From an uncultured Prevotellaceae bacterium (GTDB lineage: Bacteria > Bacteroidota > Bacteroidia > Bacteroidales > Bacteroidaceae): a stretch of DNA of 64,000 nt. Where the stretch lies: NCBI GenBank assembly GCA_946407895.1, contig CAMJQA010000003.1, positions 40,295 to 104,294 of the forward strand, written 5' to 3'. The notes below the pieces were generated by a model that did no database searches, was not told the origin of the DNA, and worked only from the letters and a program-made list of their open reading frames with translations. Numbering within the stretch: position 1 is the first letter of the stretch; the number at the start of each line of letters is the position of its first letter. Made by a program: the position numbers and the translations under genes. Below are positions 50,261-58,730 of this stretch, piece by piece.

Positions 50261-51556
50261 ATGTACGGCATTGTTGACTGCGATAACTGCTACGTCTCGT
50301 GCGAGAGAGTCTTCCGCCCCGACCTGAATGGCCAGCCCGTTGTTGTACTGAGCAACAACGACGGTTGCGTAGTGGCCCGCAGCAACGAGGCAAAGAGGAT
50401 GGGCATCAAGGCCGGCATGCCATTTTTTCAGCTCCAGCAACTATACCCCAACCAGAAGATAGCCGTATTCTCCAGCAACTATGAACTGTATGGCGAGCTC
50501 ACGGGGCGCGTGGTAGAGATTATCCGCCAGGAGGCTCCGTCCTACTTCCGCTACAGCATCGATGAGTGCTTCGTCTATTGGCAGGGCTTCGAGGGCACCG
50601 ACCTGAAGCAGTGGGGCGAAGACCTCTACAAGCGCATCAGGCGCAGCGTGGGAATGCCCGTGAGCATAGGCATAGCCCCTACGAAGACCCTGGCTAAGAT
50701 GGCCTCACACTTCGCCAAGAAATACCCGGGCTATAGACATTGCTGCCTCATTGACAGCGACGAGAAGCGCAGGAAGGCCCTGAAGCTCTACCCCGTCAAA
50801 GACGTCTGGGGCATAGGCAGGCGATATGCAGCCAGGCTCGACGCCCTGGGCGTTAAGACCGCCTACGACTTTGCCCGCCATCACGGCGACTGGGTGCAGG
50901 CAACCTTCAAGAACATAGTCATCTACCGCATCTGGCAGGAACTCAATGGCATAGACGCAATGCCCAATGAGGAGATGGCCAAGAAGAAAAGCATATGCAC
51001 CAGCAGGAGCTTCGACGGCATGGTCAGCGACCTGGGCACCCTCCGCACTCATGTCTCCAACTACGCAGCCCGGTGTGCCGAGAAACTGCGTGCACAGGGT
51101 ACGGCGGCCAGTATAGTCAGCGTATTCCTCAACACCAATGCCTTCCGCGAGGACCTGCCCCAGTACTGGAACTTCTGCGAGAAACGGCTCACCGTTCCAA
51201 CCAACAGCAGCATAGAAATCGTGAAGGCTGCCGCAGAAGCCTTGAAGCAGATATACAAACCGGGCTATCAGTACAAGAAAGCCGGCGTCATCCTCATGAG
51301 CATAGGCCCCAACTCGCCCATGCAGCTGGATCTCTTCGACTATAATGCAGAACAATTCCAGAAGATGAAACGCCTTGATGCCGTCATCGACCGCATCAAC
51401 AAGGTCAATGGCAGCGAGACAATCGTACTGGGCAGCCAGCAATATACGCAGAAGGGCGGCAAGGGCAAGGCCGATGTCTTTGCCAACGCCATCAGGCATG
51501 ACTTCAGGAGCAAGAATCCCACCACACGATGGAGCGATATCATCAGGCTGAAGTAA
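50261..51556 (+). CDS. umuC: Y-family DNA polymerase V catalytic subunit
   Basis: A 431-residue error-prone polymerase. The active-site residues are present: GIVDCDNCYVSCERVF (Asp6, Asp8) and FRYSIDECFVYW (Asp101, Glu102), with VSIGIAPTKTLAKMASHFAK. The helix-hairpin-helix region (VKDVWGIGRRYAARLDALGV) and little-finger domain follow, and PMQLDLFDYN carries the QLDLF beta-clamp binding motif. Length equals that of typical UmuC. It follows umuD by 6 bp. Confidence 0.95.
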   Translation: MYGIVDCDNCYVSCERVFRPDLNGQPVVVLSNNDGCVVARSNEAKRMGIKAGMPFFQLQQLYPNQKIAVFSSNYELYGELTGRVVEIIRQEAPSYFRYSIDECFVYWQGFEGTDLKQWGEDLYKRIRRSVGMPVSIGIAPTKTLAKMASHFAKKYPGYRHCCLIDSDEKRRKALKLYPVKDVWGIGRRYAARLDALGVKTAYDFARHHGDWVQATFKNIVIYRIWQELNGIDAMPNEEMAKKKSICTSRSFDGMVSDLGTLRTHVSNYAARCAEKLRAQGTAASIVSVFLNTNAFREDLPQYWNFCEKRLTVPTNSSIEIVKAAAEALKQIYKPGYQYKKAGVILMSIGPNSPMQLDLFDYNAEQFQKMKRLDAVIDRINKVNGSETIVLGSQQYTQKGGKGKADVFANAIRHDFRSKNPTTRWSDIIRLK

Positions 51557-52068
51557 GACACACAATCTTTCTCACAACAATTATATCCCTCTGAGAAGAA
51601 TTACCTCAGGCATGTCCGCACCTCGGTTATTTTCCCCCCATGATGTAACATCCCTCTACTCCTCCAAATTCCAAAAGACGCGAATTATAGGTTCTGACTG
51701 ATTACGGCGGCTAAGTCTGGATTATCTCGCCATAACCCAGCCTTATTGCGCAATAAGGGCAGGTTATCGGCCGCGGGGGGGCGAAGGGGAACCTCTTCCA
51801 CCCTTTTGTCTTCATCTCCCGCTCTTTTTCTCTCTCCCCCCTTTTTTCCGTGTTGCAAAATTGCATTTGCATTTACTTTTGTGGATGCAGAGAAAGACAT
51901 ATCGTGGACAACTGAATATTCTTCCGTTGGCATCGGATTTTATTTTCATCGGCAATGCTTTTCGGCAGGGGTTCAAAAGGGGGCGCCCACAAAGAAAGGA
52001 AGTGAAATGCGCCGCCCGAGACTTGAGCGGAGCATCCCACTTCCGATTTGCCTAAGTGGGGGCACGGC
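51557..52068. other. gene-free stretch between umuC and the OMP gene, with an 18-bp palindrome
   Basis: No convincing gene is seen in this 512-bp gap between convergent genes; the track's ORFs have no recognisable features. It contains one perfect palindrome, CCTTATTGCGCAATAAGG (51741-51758), of unknown meaning. No clear intrinsic terminator follows umuC. Confidence 0.6.
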
Positions 52069-52557
52069 TTAGAAGTAGAAGCCGAAGCCGACCTTCAGGC
52101 CTACCTTGCTGCCGTTGTCGAAATCGTTAAGGCAGAGATGGCAGTAGATGGCGGGCTCGATGGTGACATGCTGGTTCAGGAAGAAGCAGTAGCCCACCTC
52201 GGGCACGATGCTAAGCCAGTTCTCCTTGCCTCCGGCTTTAAAGTGCTGATAGAGCAGACCGCCGTCAAGATAGATGCCGCTGTTCTCGAAATAATAGCGG
52301 ACATTAGCGCCCAGGTCGAACACATGCGATGAGATTCCGCCCACATAGTCGTAACCCAGCTTGCCGCCCACCATCCAGTCCTGCTGGAAGAAGTAGCCGC
52401 CCTGGCCCTGCAGGCCGAAATGGAACTCGCTACCCTTCATGTAACTCATGTCCAGGCCAGTCAGCGACATGTTTCCATACGTCTTACCAGCCTCGAACTG
52501 TGCACTGGCACTCAAAGATACAAGGCCCAGCACAAGGGCCATTACAAATTTTCTCAT
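52069..52557 (-). CDS. small outer-membrane beta-barrel protein
   Basis: From ATG 52557, 162 residues with a signal peptide (MRKFVMALVLGLVSLSASAQ). The rest alternates hydrophobic and polar residues with Gly/Tyr/Phe-rich strands (FGLQGQGGYFFQQDWMVGG, YVGGISSHVFDLGANVRYYF) and ends in KVGFGFYF, a C-terminal aromatic as in outer-membrane barrels. About eight strands fit. It begins 6 bp after the stop of the second cstA-like gene, so they share a transcript; a link to uptake of the same nutrient is a guess. Confidence 0.78.
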   Translation of the reverse strand: MRKFVMALVLGLVSLSASAQFEAGKTYGNMSLTGLDMSYMKGSEFHFGLQGQGGYFFQQDWMVGGKLGYDYVGGISSHVFDLGANVRYYFENSGIYLDGGLLYQHFKAGGKENWLSIVPEVGYCFFLNQHVTIEPAIYCHLCLNDFDNGSKVGLKVGFGFYF

Positions 52558-52563
52558 ACTCAA

Positions 52564-53970
52564 TTATTTTTTATTATTAGTTTTGAAATTCATTATCCAC
52601 ATAAAGAAGGCAATGCCCGCTATGGCCGTCAGCGTAATGCCCGCAATGAGGCTGGGCAGCCAGGGCAGGCGGAAACCCTCGGGAGCCGTCAGGATATAGG
52701 TGGAGCACACAACCGTCATGAACAGCGAGGGCAAAAGGCCCATCCAGTAAAGCTTATGGCGGCGCACCATCCAAATGGTCACGGCCCACAAGGTGGCGCA
52801 AGCCAGTGTCTGGTTGGTCCATGCAAAATAGCGCCACAGCACATTGAAGTCGATGAAGCGCAGCCCTATGGCAATAAGGAACATAGGTATGGCAATGAGG
52901 AAACGCTTGCCGAATGGCTTCTGGCTGATGTGGAGCATGTCGGCAATGATGAGCCGGGCAGAGCGGAAGGCCGTGTCGCCAGAGGTGATGGGAGCGGCCA
53001 CCACGCCCAGCACGGCTAGCACGGCGCCCACGCGGCCAAACCACGTATTGCATACCATGTGAACGACTACGGCCGGAGTGCCAAGCTCGGCCAGATGCTC
53101 GTATGAACCGGCAAACTTGATGGCCGCAGCAGCCCAGATGAGGGCCACGATGCCCTCGGTGATCATGGCGCCATAGAAGACGAAGCGGCCGTCGCGCTCG
53201 GTCTGCAGGCAGCGCGACATGATGGGGCTCTGCGTGCCATGGAAACCGCTGACGGCTCCGCAGGCAATGGTAATGCAAAGCATGGGAAAGACAGGAAGCC
53301 CCTTGGGATGGAAACTGCGGAGCCCGTCAGAAAGCTCGGGTACAGGGCCGTCGAGCGTGAATATGCCATAGCAGGCCAGGACGGCCATGAGCAACAGAGA
53401 CAGGCCAAAGACGGGATAGAGCCGGCCTATGAGGGTAGAGATGGGGAGCATAGTGGCCAGCAGGTAATAGACCAGGATGATGAAGAACCAGATGAGGGGC
53501 GCAATGCCGGTCATCTCGGCCAGGAGGTCGGCAGGCGTAACCACGAAGACCGTGCCCACCAGCACCAGCAGGACCATTGAGAGCAGGCGCATCAGGTAGC
53601 GCACGCCCGTGCCAAGCTCGTCGCCCAGTACCTCGGGCAGGGAAAGTCCGTCCTTGCGCAGGCTTATCATACCCGACATATAGTCATGGAAGGCTCCGAT
53701 GAAGATGCAACCCAGCACAATCCACAGGTAGGCCGACGGACCGAACTGTATACCCATGATGGCTCCGAAGATGGGGCCCGTGCCTGCAATATTCAGGAAT
53801 TGAATAAGGAAAACGCGCCAACGCGACATTGGGGTGTAGTCAACACCATCCGTCTTGGTATAGGCTGGCGTCTTGCGCTCGGGCTCTATGCCGAAAACAC
53901 GCTCCACCAGCGCTCCGTAGAAGACGTAACCCAGTACCAAACAGGCCAGAGACAGACAAAATGTGTACAT
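52564..53970 (-). CDS. second CstA family transporter
   Basis: A 468-residue polytopic membrane protein that resembles the 48322-49815 product: WRVFLIQFLNIAGTGPIFGA, VLGCIFIGAFHDYMSGMISL, ACGAVSGFHGTQSPIMSRCL and TSGDTAFRSARLIIADML. Like its paralogue it is short. Substrate probably pyruvate or peptides. The two genes face each other across umuDC and an intergenic gap. Its promoter (TAACTTTG, minus, 54001-54008) lies 31 bp before the ATG and back to back with that of the next gene. Confidence 0.92.
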   Translation of the reverse strand: MYTFCLSLACLVLGYVFYGALVERVFGIEPERKTPAYTKTDGVDYTPMSRWRVFLIQFLNIAGTGPIFGAIMGIQFGPSAYLWIVLGCIFIGAFHDYMSGMISLRKDGLSLPEVLGDELGTGVRYLMRLLSMVLLVLVGTVFVVTPADLLAEMTGIAPLIWFFIILVYYLLATMLPISTLIGRLYPVFGLSLLLMAVLACYGIFTLDGPVPELSDGLRSFHPKGLPVFPMLCITIACGAVSGFHGTQSPIMSRCLQTERDGRFVFYGAMITEGIVALIWAAAAIKFAGSYEHLAELGTPAVVVHMVCNTWFGRVGAVLAVLGVVAAPITSGDTAFRSARLIIADMLHISQKPFGKRFLIAIPMFLIAIGLRFIDFNVLWRYFAWTNQTLACATLWAVTIWMVRRHKLYWMGLLPSLFMTVVCSTYILTAPEGFRLPWLPSLIAGITLTAIAGIAFFMWIMNFKTNNKK

Positions 53971-54000
53971 AATAACAAAACAATTTTACTTTTCTGAATG

Positions 54001-54038
54001 CAAAGTTACGCAAAAATGGAGAAAAAAGCATATCTTTG
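54001..54038. promoter_or_regulatory. back-to-back promoter boxes of cstA-2 and GHL10-2
   Basis: TAACTTTG on the minus strand (54001-54008) and TATCTTTG on the plus strand (54031-54038). The plus box ends four bases before the ATG at 54043. Confidence 0.72.
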
Positions 54039-54042
54039 TGCC

Positions 54043-55518
54043 ATGAATTGCAGAAAAAACCTCATATTTTTATTCTTTTTGGCCGTTTCTACGGTCAGCG
54101 GACAAGAATTATACATTCCAGCAGAGCCCGCACCTAAGCGGGAAGTAAGAGCCGTATGGCTAACCACCCTGAACGGACTGGACTGGCCCAAGGCCAAGGC
54201 TACCAACGAGGCCGGAAGAACAGAGCAGAAAAGGGAACTGTGCCAGATACTGGACCAGCTGCAACGATGCGGCATCAACACGGTACTGCTGCAGACACGC
54301 ATCCGCGGCGCCGTCATCTACCCCAGCCAAATTGAGCCCTGGGACGTAGCCCTGACGGGCATTTACGACAAAGACCCGGGCTATGACCCACTGCAGTTTG
54401 CCATTGAGGAGACACACCGCCGAGGCATGGAACTGCACGCCTGGGTGGTTACCATACCCAGCTTCAAAATAGCCGTATCCAAGAAGATAGGCAAAAAGAG
54501 CCTGCTGAGCAAGCACCCCAACATGCTGCGCAAGCACCAGGACACCTATTACCTTGACCCCGGGCTGCCCGAGACGGCCGACTACCTGAGCCGCATTTGC
54601 CAGGAGATAGTGAAACACTATGATGTGGACGGTCTGCACTTCGACTACATCCGCTACCCCGAAGGCGCAACAGCTTTCCCCGACGGCACCACGTTCAGGA
54701 AATATGGCGGCAAGATGAAGAAGGACGACTGGCGGCGGGAGAACATCACACGCATCGTAAAAAAGATACACACAGATGTAAAGGCCCTGAAGCCCTGGAT
54801 ACGCCTGAGCTGCTCGCCTGTGGGCAAGTACCGCGACGTTACACGCTACTCAGCACGCGGCTGGGCGGCCTACACCACCGTACACCAGGATGCACAGGGA
54901 TGGCTTAGAGACGGCATTATGGACATGCTTTGCCCCATGATGTACTTTGAGGGCGACCACTTCTACCCCTTTGCAGCCGACTGGCAGGAGCAGTCCTACG
55001 GACGCACCATTGCACCGGGACTGGGCATCTACTTCCTGCATCCCAAAGAGAGAGACTGGGAATGGGGCATTGTGCAGCGCGAGCTATGCTACCTGCGCCA
55101 GCAAGGCCTGCAGGGGCAGGCCTACTTCCGCAGCAAGTTCCTGACCGACAACACGAAGGGCATCTACGACTACCTGCACCAGGTATTCTACCCCCACCCC
55201 GCCCTTTTGCCGGCCATGACCTGGCAGAGCCAGAAACGGCCCGATGCACCGCAAATAACCGAGCAGAAACGGGTGGACGGCACCAACGAGCACCTGGCAT
55301 GGAAGGCCGTGGAGGCCGACGGCCAGCCATGCCGCTATGCCATATATGCCAGCCGCAAAATGCCTGTGGACACGGAATGCCCTGAGAACCTGGTAACCGT
55401 AACCTGGCAGCCGGAATATACCTACAGCCTGCTCTCCTCAACCCTCTACGGCCTGCACCTGGCCGTTACCGCCATTGACCGCTACTGGAACGAGAGCGAA
55501 GCCACGGCTGTGCCTTAG
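54043..55518 (+). CDS. secreted GHL10/DUF187-type glycosyl hydrolase-like protein, second copy
   Basis: From ATG 54043 (MNCRKNLIFLFFLAVSTVSG, signal peptide) 491 residues; the track start at 53998 lies upstream of the promoter box. REVRAVWLTTLNGLDWPKAK, TVLLQTRIRGAVIYPSQIEP, GMELHAWVVTIPSF and YDVDGLHFDYIRYPEG match PF02638. The end has a fibronectin-like domain (NEHLAWKAVEADGQPCRYAI). It is a diverged paralogue of 42642-44123. The message appears leaderless. A metallophosphoesterase gene follows after 30 bp. Confidence 0.88.
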   Translation: MNCRKNLIFLFFLAVSTVSGQELYIPAEPAPKREVRAVWLTTLNGLDWPKAKATNEAGRTEQKRELCQILDQLQRCGINTVLLQTRIRGAVIYPSQIEPWDVALTGIYDKDPGYDPLQFAIEETHRRGMELHAWVVTIPSFKIAVSKKIGKKSLLSKHPNMLRKHQDTYYLDPGLPETADYLSRICQEIVKHYDVDGLHFDYIRYPEGATAFPDGTTFRKYGGKMKKDDWRRENITRIVKKIHTDVKALKPWIRLSCSPVGKYRDVTRYSARGWAAYTTVHQDAQGWLRDGIMDMLCPMMYFEGDHFYPFAADWQEQSYGRTIAPGLGIYFLHPKERDWEWGIVQRELCYLRQQGLQGQAYFRSKFLTDNTKGIYDYLHQVFYPHPALLPAMTWQSQKRPDAPQITEQKRVDGTNEHLAWKAVEADGQPCRYAIYASRKMPVDTECPENLVTVTWQPEYTYSLLSSTLYGLHLAVTAIDRYWNESEATAVP

Positions 55519-55548
55519 ATCAAGAACAATTAAAACCTTTTTCCTCGT

Positions 55549-56511
55549 ATGACAAACAGAAGAGATTTCATCCGCAGAATGGCAGGAGTGGGCGCACTCA
55601 TTGCCACGGCCGACCTGCCAGCATTGGCAGAAGACAATCCCGCAGTATTCCCCAGCCGAGGGCAGTATGAACGCATGTCATTAAGCTATGCCACCGTAGA
55701 GATAGGGCTGGGTGAACCGTTCTCCGTACTGCACCTCTCCGACTCGCACCTCACTGCCGCCTACGACAACGAGGGCGAAAAGAAGATGAAACTGCGGGAA
55801 ACACGTACCACCACATTCGGCGGACGCCAGGAAGAAGCCCTGCGCGATGCACTGGCCTGGGCCAAGCAGCACGTGGACTACGTTGTTCACACAGGTGACC
55901 TCATAGACTGGCAGAGCCAGGCCAACTTCGACCTGGTGAAGAAGTACTTCGGGCGCGAAGTCATAGGCTCGGTAGGCAACCACGAGTTTACGCCAGACAT
56001 GTGGCTGAGCGAGCCAAAAGAGGAACACACCGAGGCATTCAAGGACCTGACGCGCAAGAAACTACAGGCAGTGTACCCCTTCGACATCACCTTGCAGTCG
56101 CAAGTGGTACACGGAGTGAACTTCATCACACTGGACGACGTATATGGATACGTCACCGAGGAACAGGTAAAGCGCTTCAGCCTTGAGGTGGAGAAGAAGC
56201 TGCCCATCGTGCTGTGCATGCACGTGCCGTTCTACACCGACAACATCTGGCGGGCTTCAATGCGGTTCTGGCGCGACAAGGGGCCCTTGAAGAGCGGAGC
56301 ACTGCCCAAGATAGACGGAGCATACAAACTGCAAAGGGAAGAACCCGTAACGAGCAACTTCATCAAGTACCTGAGGCATGAACCCCTGCTGCGCTGCATA
56401 CTGGCCGGGCACGAGCACATCACAGTTGAAGACCAGTTCTCGCCCACCTGCCGCGAATACGTGGTAGCAGGCGGCTTCCTCTTCCATGGCCAGGAGGTAC
56501 TGTTCATCTGA
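55549..56511 (+). CDS. Tat-exported calcineurin-like metallophosphoesterase
   Basis: A 320-residue protein with a twin-arginine leader (MTNRRDFIRRMAGVGALIAT). The metallophosphoesterase motifs occur in order: VLHLSDSHL, VVHTGDLID, GSVGNHEF, VLCMHVPF and LAGHEHIT, giving all dimetal ligands. It lies 30 bp after the GHL10 gene and may act with it in the periplasm. Substrate unknown (phosphoester, nucleotide or lipid-linked phosphate). Confidence 0.88.
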   Translation: MTNRRDFIRRMAGVGALIATADLPALAEDNPAVFPSRGQYERMSLSYATVEIGLGEPFSVLHLSDSHLTAAYDNEGEKKMKLRETRTTTFGGRQEEALRDALAWAKQHVDYVVHTGDLIDWQSQANFDLVKKYFGREVIGSVGNHEFTPDMWLSEPKEEHTEAFKDLTRKKLQAVYPFDITLQSQVVHGVNFITLDDVYGYVTEEQVKRFSLEVEKKLPIVLCMHVPFYTDNIWRASMRFWRDKGPLKSGALPKIDGAYKLQREEPVTSNFIKYLRHEPLLRCILAGHEHITVEDQFSPTCREYVVAGGFLFHGQEVLFI

Positions 56512-56634
56512 AGAACAGCCAGCATCATATTCAGCCCCCGGCAAGATAGAGATTTATACCTGCATTCAGTATGAATTTCTCACTTTCAAGGAAAGAAATA
56601 CATATAAATTCTTTTCTTTCAGGCTATTTTTTCG

Positions 56635-56642
56635 TAATTTTG
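56635..56642 (+). promoter_or_regulatory. -7 box TAATTTTG of the amidase operon
   Basis: TAnnTTTG, 14 bases before a first ATG (56657) and 26 before the preferred one (56669). Confidence 0.7.
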
Positions 56643-56668
56643 CAACCAAAATTTGTATGGAAGTGAGA

Positions 56669-57418
56669 ATGAAAAGATATATTCTGTGCCTGGCTGCATT
56701 TACGTTGAGCCTCTACATACAGGCATTTACCGTTGTTATTGATGCCGGACATGGAGGCAAGGATGCCGGCGCAGTGGGACGTACGGCCAAGGAGAAAGAC
56801 ATCAATTTGGCCGTTGCGCTGGAACTGGGGAAACTCATTGGGAAGAACCATCCCGAGGTAAAGGTCATCTACACCCGGAAAACAGATGTCTTCGTAGAGC
56901 TCAACGAGCGGGCTAACATTGCCAACAAGGCCAAGGCCGACCTCTTCATCAGCGTTCATACCAACAGCACTGCCGCAAAAGTGGGGCCACAGGGCACGGA
57001 GACCTACACCCTGGGTATGCACCGCGCAGCAGACAACCTGGCCGTAGCCAAGAGGGAAAACAGCGTAATCACACTGGAGAGCAACTATGAGGAACGCTAT
57101 GAAGGCTTCGACCCTTCGAGCAGCGAAAGCTACATCATATTTGAACTCATGCAAGACAAGTATATGGAACAAAGCGTGGAACTGGCACGCAACATCCAAC
57201 AGGAATTCAAGCAGACAGGCAAACGTAAAGACAAAGGCGTGCACCAGGCCGGATTCCTCGTACTAAGGGCTACAAGCATGCCCAGCGTACTCGTTGAGCT
57301 GGGCTATGTCAACAACCCCACCGAAGAGCAGTTCCTCAAATCACAGGCTGGCCGCCAGTCGCTGGCACGCTGCATTTATAACGGATTTGCAAAGTACAAA
57401 AAAAGCATACAGAAATGA
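56669..57418 (+). CDS. N-acetylmuramoyl-L-alanine amidase (Amidase_3)
   Basis: From ATG 56669 (MKRYILCLAAFTLSLYIQAF, signal peptide) 249 residues; ATG 56657 would add four residues. The zinc amidase motifs are VVIDAGHGGKDAGAVG, an N-terminal Glu, DLFISVHTNSTA and VLVELGYVNNPTEE with the catalytic Glu. It cleaves the lactyl-Ala bond of peptidoglycan. Its stop overlaps the MCE protein start (ATGA), a pairing common in Bacteroidetes. Confidence 0.93.
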   Translation: MKRYILCLAAFTLSLYIQAFTVVIDAGHGGKDAGAVGRTAKEKDINLAVALELGKLIGKNHPEVKVIYTRKTDVFVELNERANIANKAKADLFISVHTNSTAAKVGPQGTETYTLGMHRAADNLAVAKRENSVITLESNYEERYEGFDPSSSESYIIFELMQDKYMEQSVELARNIQQEFKQTGKRKDKGVHQAGFLVLRATSMPSVLVELGYVNNPTEEQFLKSQAGRQSLARCIYNGFAKYKKSIQK

Positions 57419-58302
57419 AAATTAGCAAAGAAGCAAAAATTGGACTTACCGGAGTGGTCGCCCTGGTTATTCTGTTTCTGGGCATTAACTTCCTAAAGGG
57501 CGCAAGCCTCTTCAGTTCACGGGACATCTACTACATATCCTTTAGCAACGCCAAGGGATTAAGCAAGAGCAGCAAGGTATATGCCGACGGATATGACGTA
57601 GGCATCGTTAGCGCCCTGCACTACAACTTTGACAAGCCCGGACAAGTGCTGGTGGAAATCAGCGTGGACCGCGGACTGCGCATTCCCAAGGGGAGCAGTG
57701 CCGAACTGGACGAGGGGATGCTGGGCGGCTGTACGCTGAATATGCTGCTGACAACAAACCTTACAGAGGCTTATCATCCAGGCGATACCATAAAAGGCTC
57801 TGATGCTGGAGGACTGATGTCAAAGGCCGCTGACATGATGCCGCAGATTGAAAAGGTCATTGCCCGGGTGGATACGTTGCTAATGGCCCTGAATACCCTG
57901 GCAGCCGACTCCAGCCTGCCAGCCATCATCCAGAATGCAGAGCATCTGACAGCCAGCCTGAACCAAAGCGCAAACGACCTGAACCGCCTGCTCAAGAAGG
58001 ACATTCCGCACCTAACCAGCACATTTGATCAGGCGGGGCAGCATGTAACGCAGTTGACAGACCACCTCAACCAGCTGGATCTGCAAGCCACACTGGATAA
58101 TGTGAACACAACAATAATCTCTGTTCACCAAATGATAACACAGATGCAAAGCCCAGATGGAAGCCTGGGCCTGCTGATGCGCGACCCGCAGCTCTACAAC
58201 AACCTGAACCATACCGTCCAGAGTGCCGACAGTCTGGTCACCGACCTCAAGAAACACCCCAAACGATACGTTCATTTCTCCATCTTCGGGAAAAAGAAAT
58301 AA
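57415..58302 (+). CDS. MlaD/MCE family lipid-transport protein
   Basis: A 295-residue protein anchored by one transmembrane segment (IGLTGVVALVILFLGINFL). The MCE domain covers about residues 36-125 (YYISFSNAKGLSKSSKVYAD, VGIVSALHYNF, LRIPKGSSAELDEGMLGG). The rest is a long helical coiled coil ending in basic residues. MCE proteins form hexameric rings that shuttle phospholipids between membranes. The ABC partners (MlaE, MlaF) are not in this window. It overlaps the amidase stop by 4 bp. Confidence 0.9.
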   Translation: MKISKEAKIGLTGVVALVILFLGINFLKGASLFSSRDIYYISFSNAKGLSKSSKVYADGYDVGIVSALHYNFDKPGQVLVEISVDRGLRIPKGSSAELDEGMLGGCTLNMLLTTNLTEAYHPGDTIKGSDAGGLMSKAADMMPQIEKVIARVDTLLMALNTLAADSSLPAIIQNAEHLTASLNQSANDLNRLLKKDIPHLTSTFDQAGQHVTQLTDHLNQLDLQATLDNVNTTIISVHQMITQMQSPDGSLGLLMRDPQLYNNLNHTVQSADSLVTDLKKHPKRYVHFSIFGKKK

Positions 58303-58730
58303 AATACTCTATTTAAATTTAATCCGAATAGCCTAAGGGTGATTTTAGAATAGCTCTAACAACCCCGAAAGAACGTTATTTGCAAGGGTTTTTGAGGGGT
58401 TGGAGCACAAATTAAAGAAGAGTCTGAGCTAAAATACAATCGTCTGTATTTCAAATACTTGAAAATTTGCAAATAGCATTCACGAGATAAAAAAAACGTT
58501 TCCTCGTCTATGCCTTGTAAAACAGATGATTAGCAAACAGACCGGACTATTTTTTGCAAAAGAGAGGTAACAAAGAAAATTTTGCCGTTTCATAAAAACT
58601 GCATACCTTTGCACTGTCAAAAACGGCAAAGAAGACGTTTTTCTAATGAAAGCGGATGCAACGAAGACGCTTTTCTAATGAAAACGGATATTTAAGTGAT
58701 AATTAATATAAAATAGGTAAACAACAGCAG
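58303..58730 (+). promoter_or_regulatory. dnaA upstream region: promoter, 27-bp direct repeats, tiny coupled ORFs
   Basis: A 428-bp gap. The -7 box TACCTTTG is at 58604-58611. In the leader, GAAGACGTTTTTCTAATGAA... recurs 32 bp later (58632-58658 and 58664-58690, 2-3 mismatches in 27). The two copies contain small frames: MKADATKTLF-stop (58647-58679) and MKTDI-stop (58679-58696), overlapping as TAATG. No cluster of TTATNCACA DnaA boxes is visible, so an oriC is not supported. Confidence 0.6.

Noticed and set aside
58303-58730. Replication origin next to dnaA
   Set aside because: No cluster of DnaA boxes or AT-rich 13-mer-like unwinding region could be seen; a GC-skew calculation over the genome would be needed.
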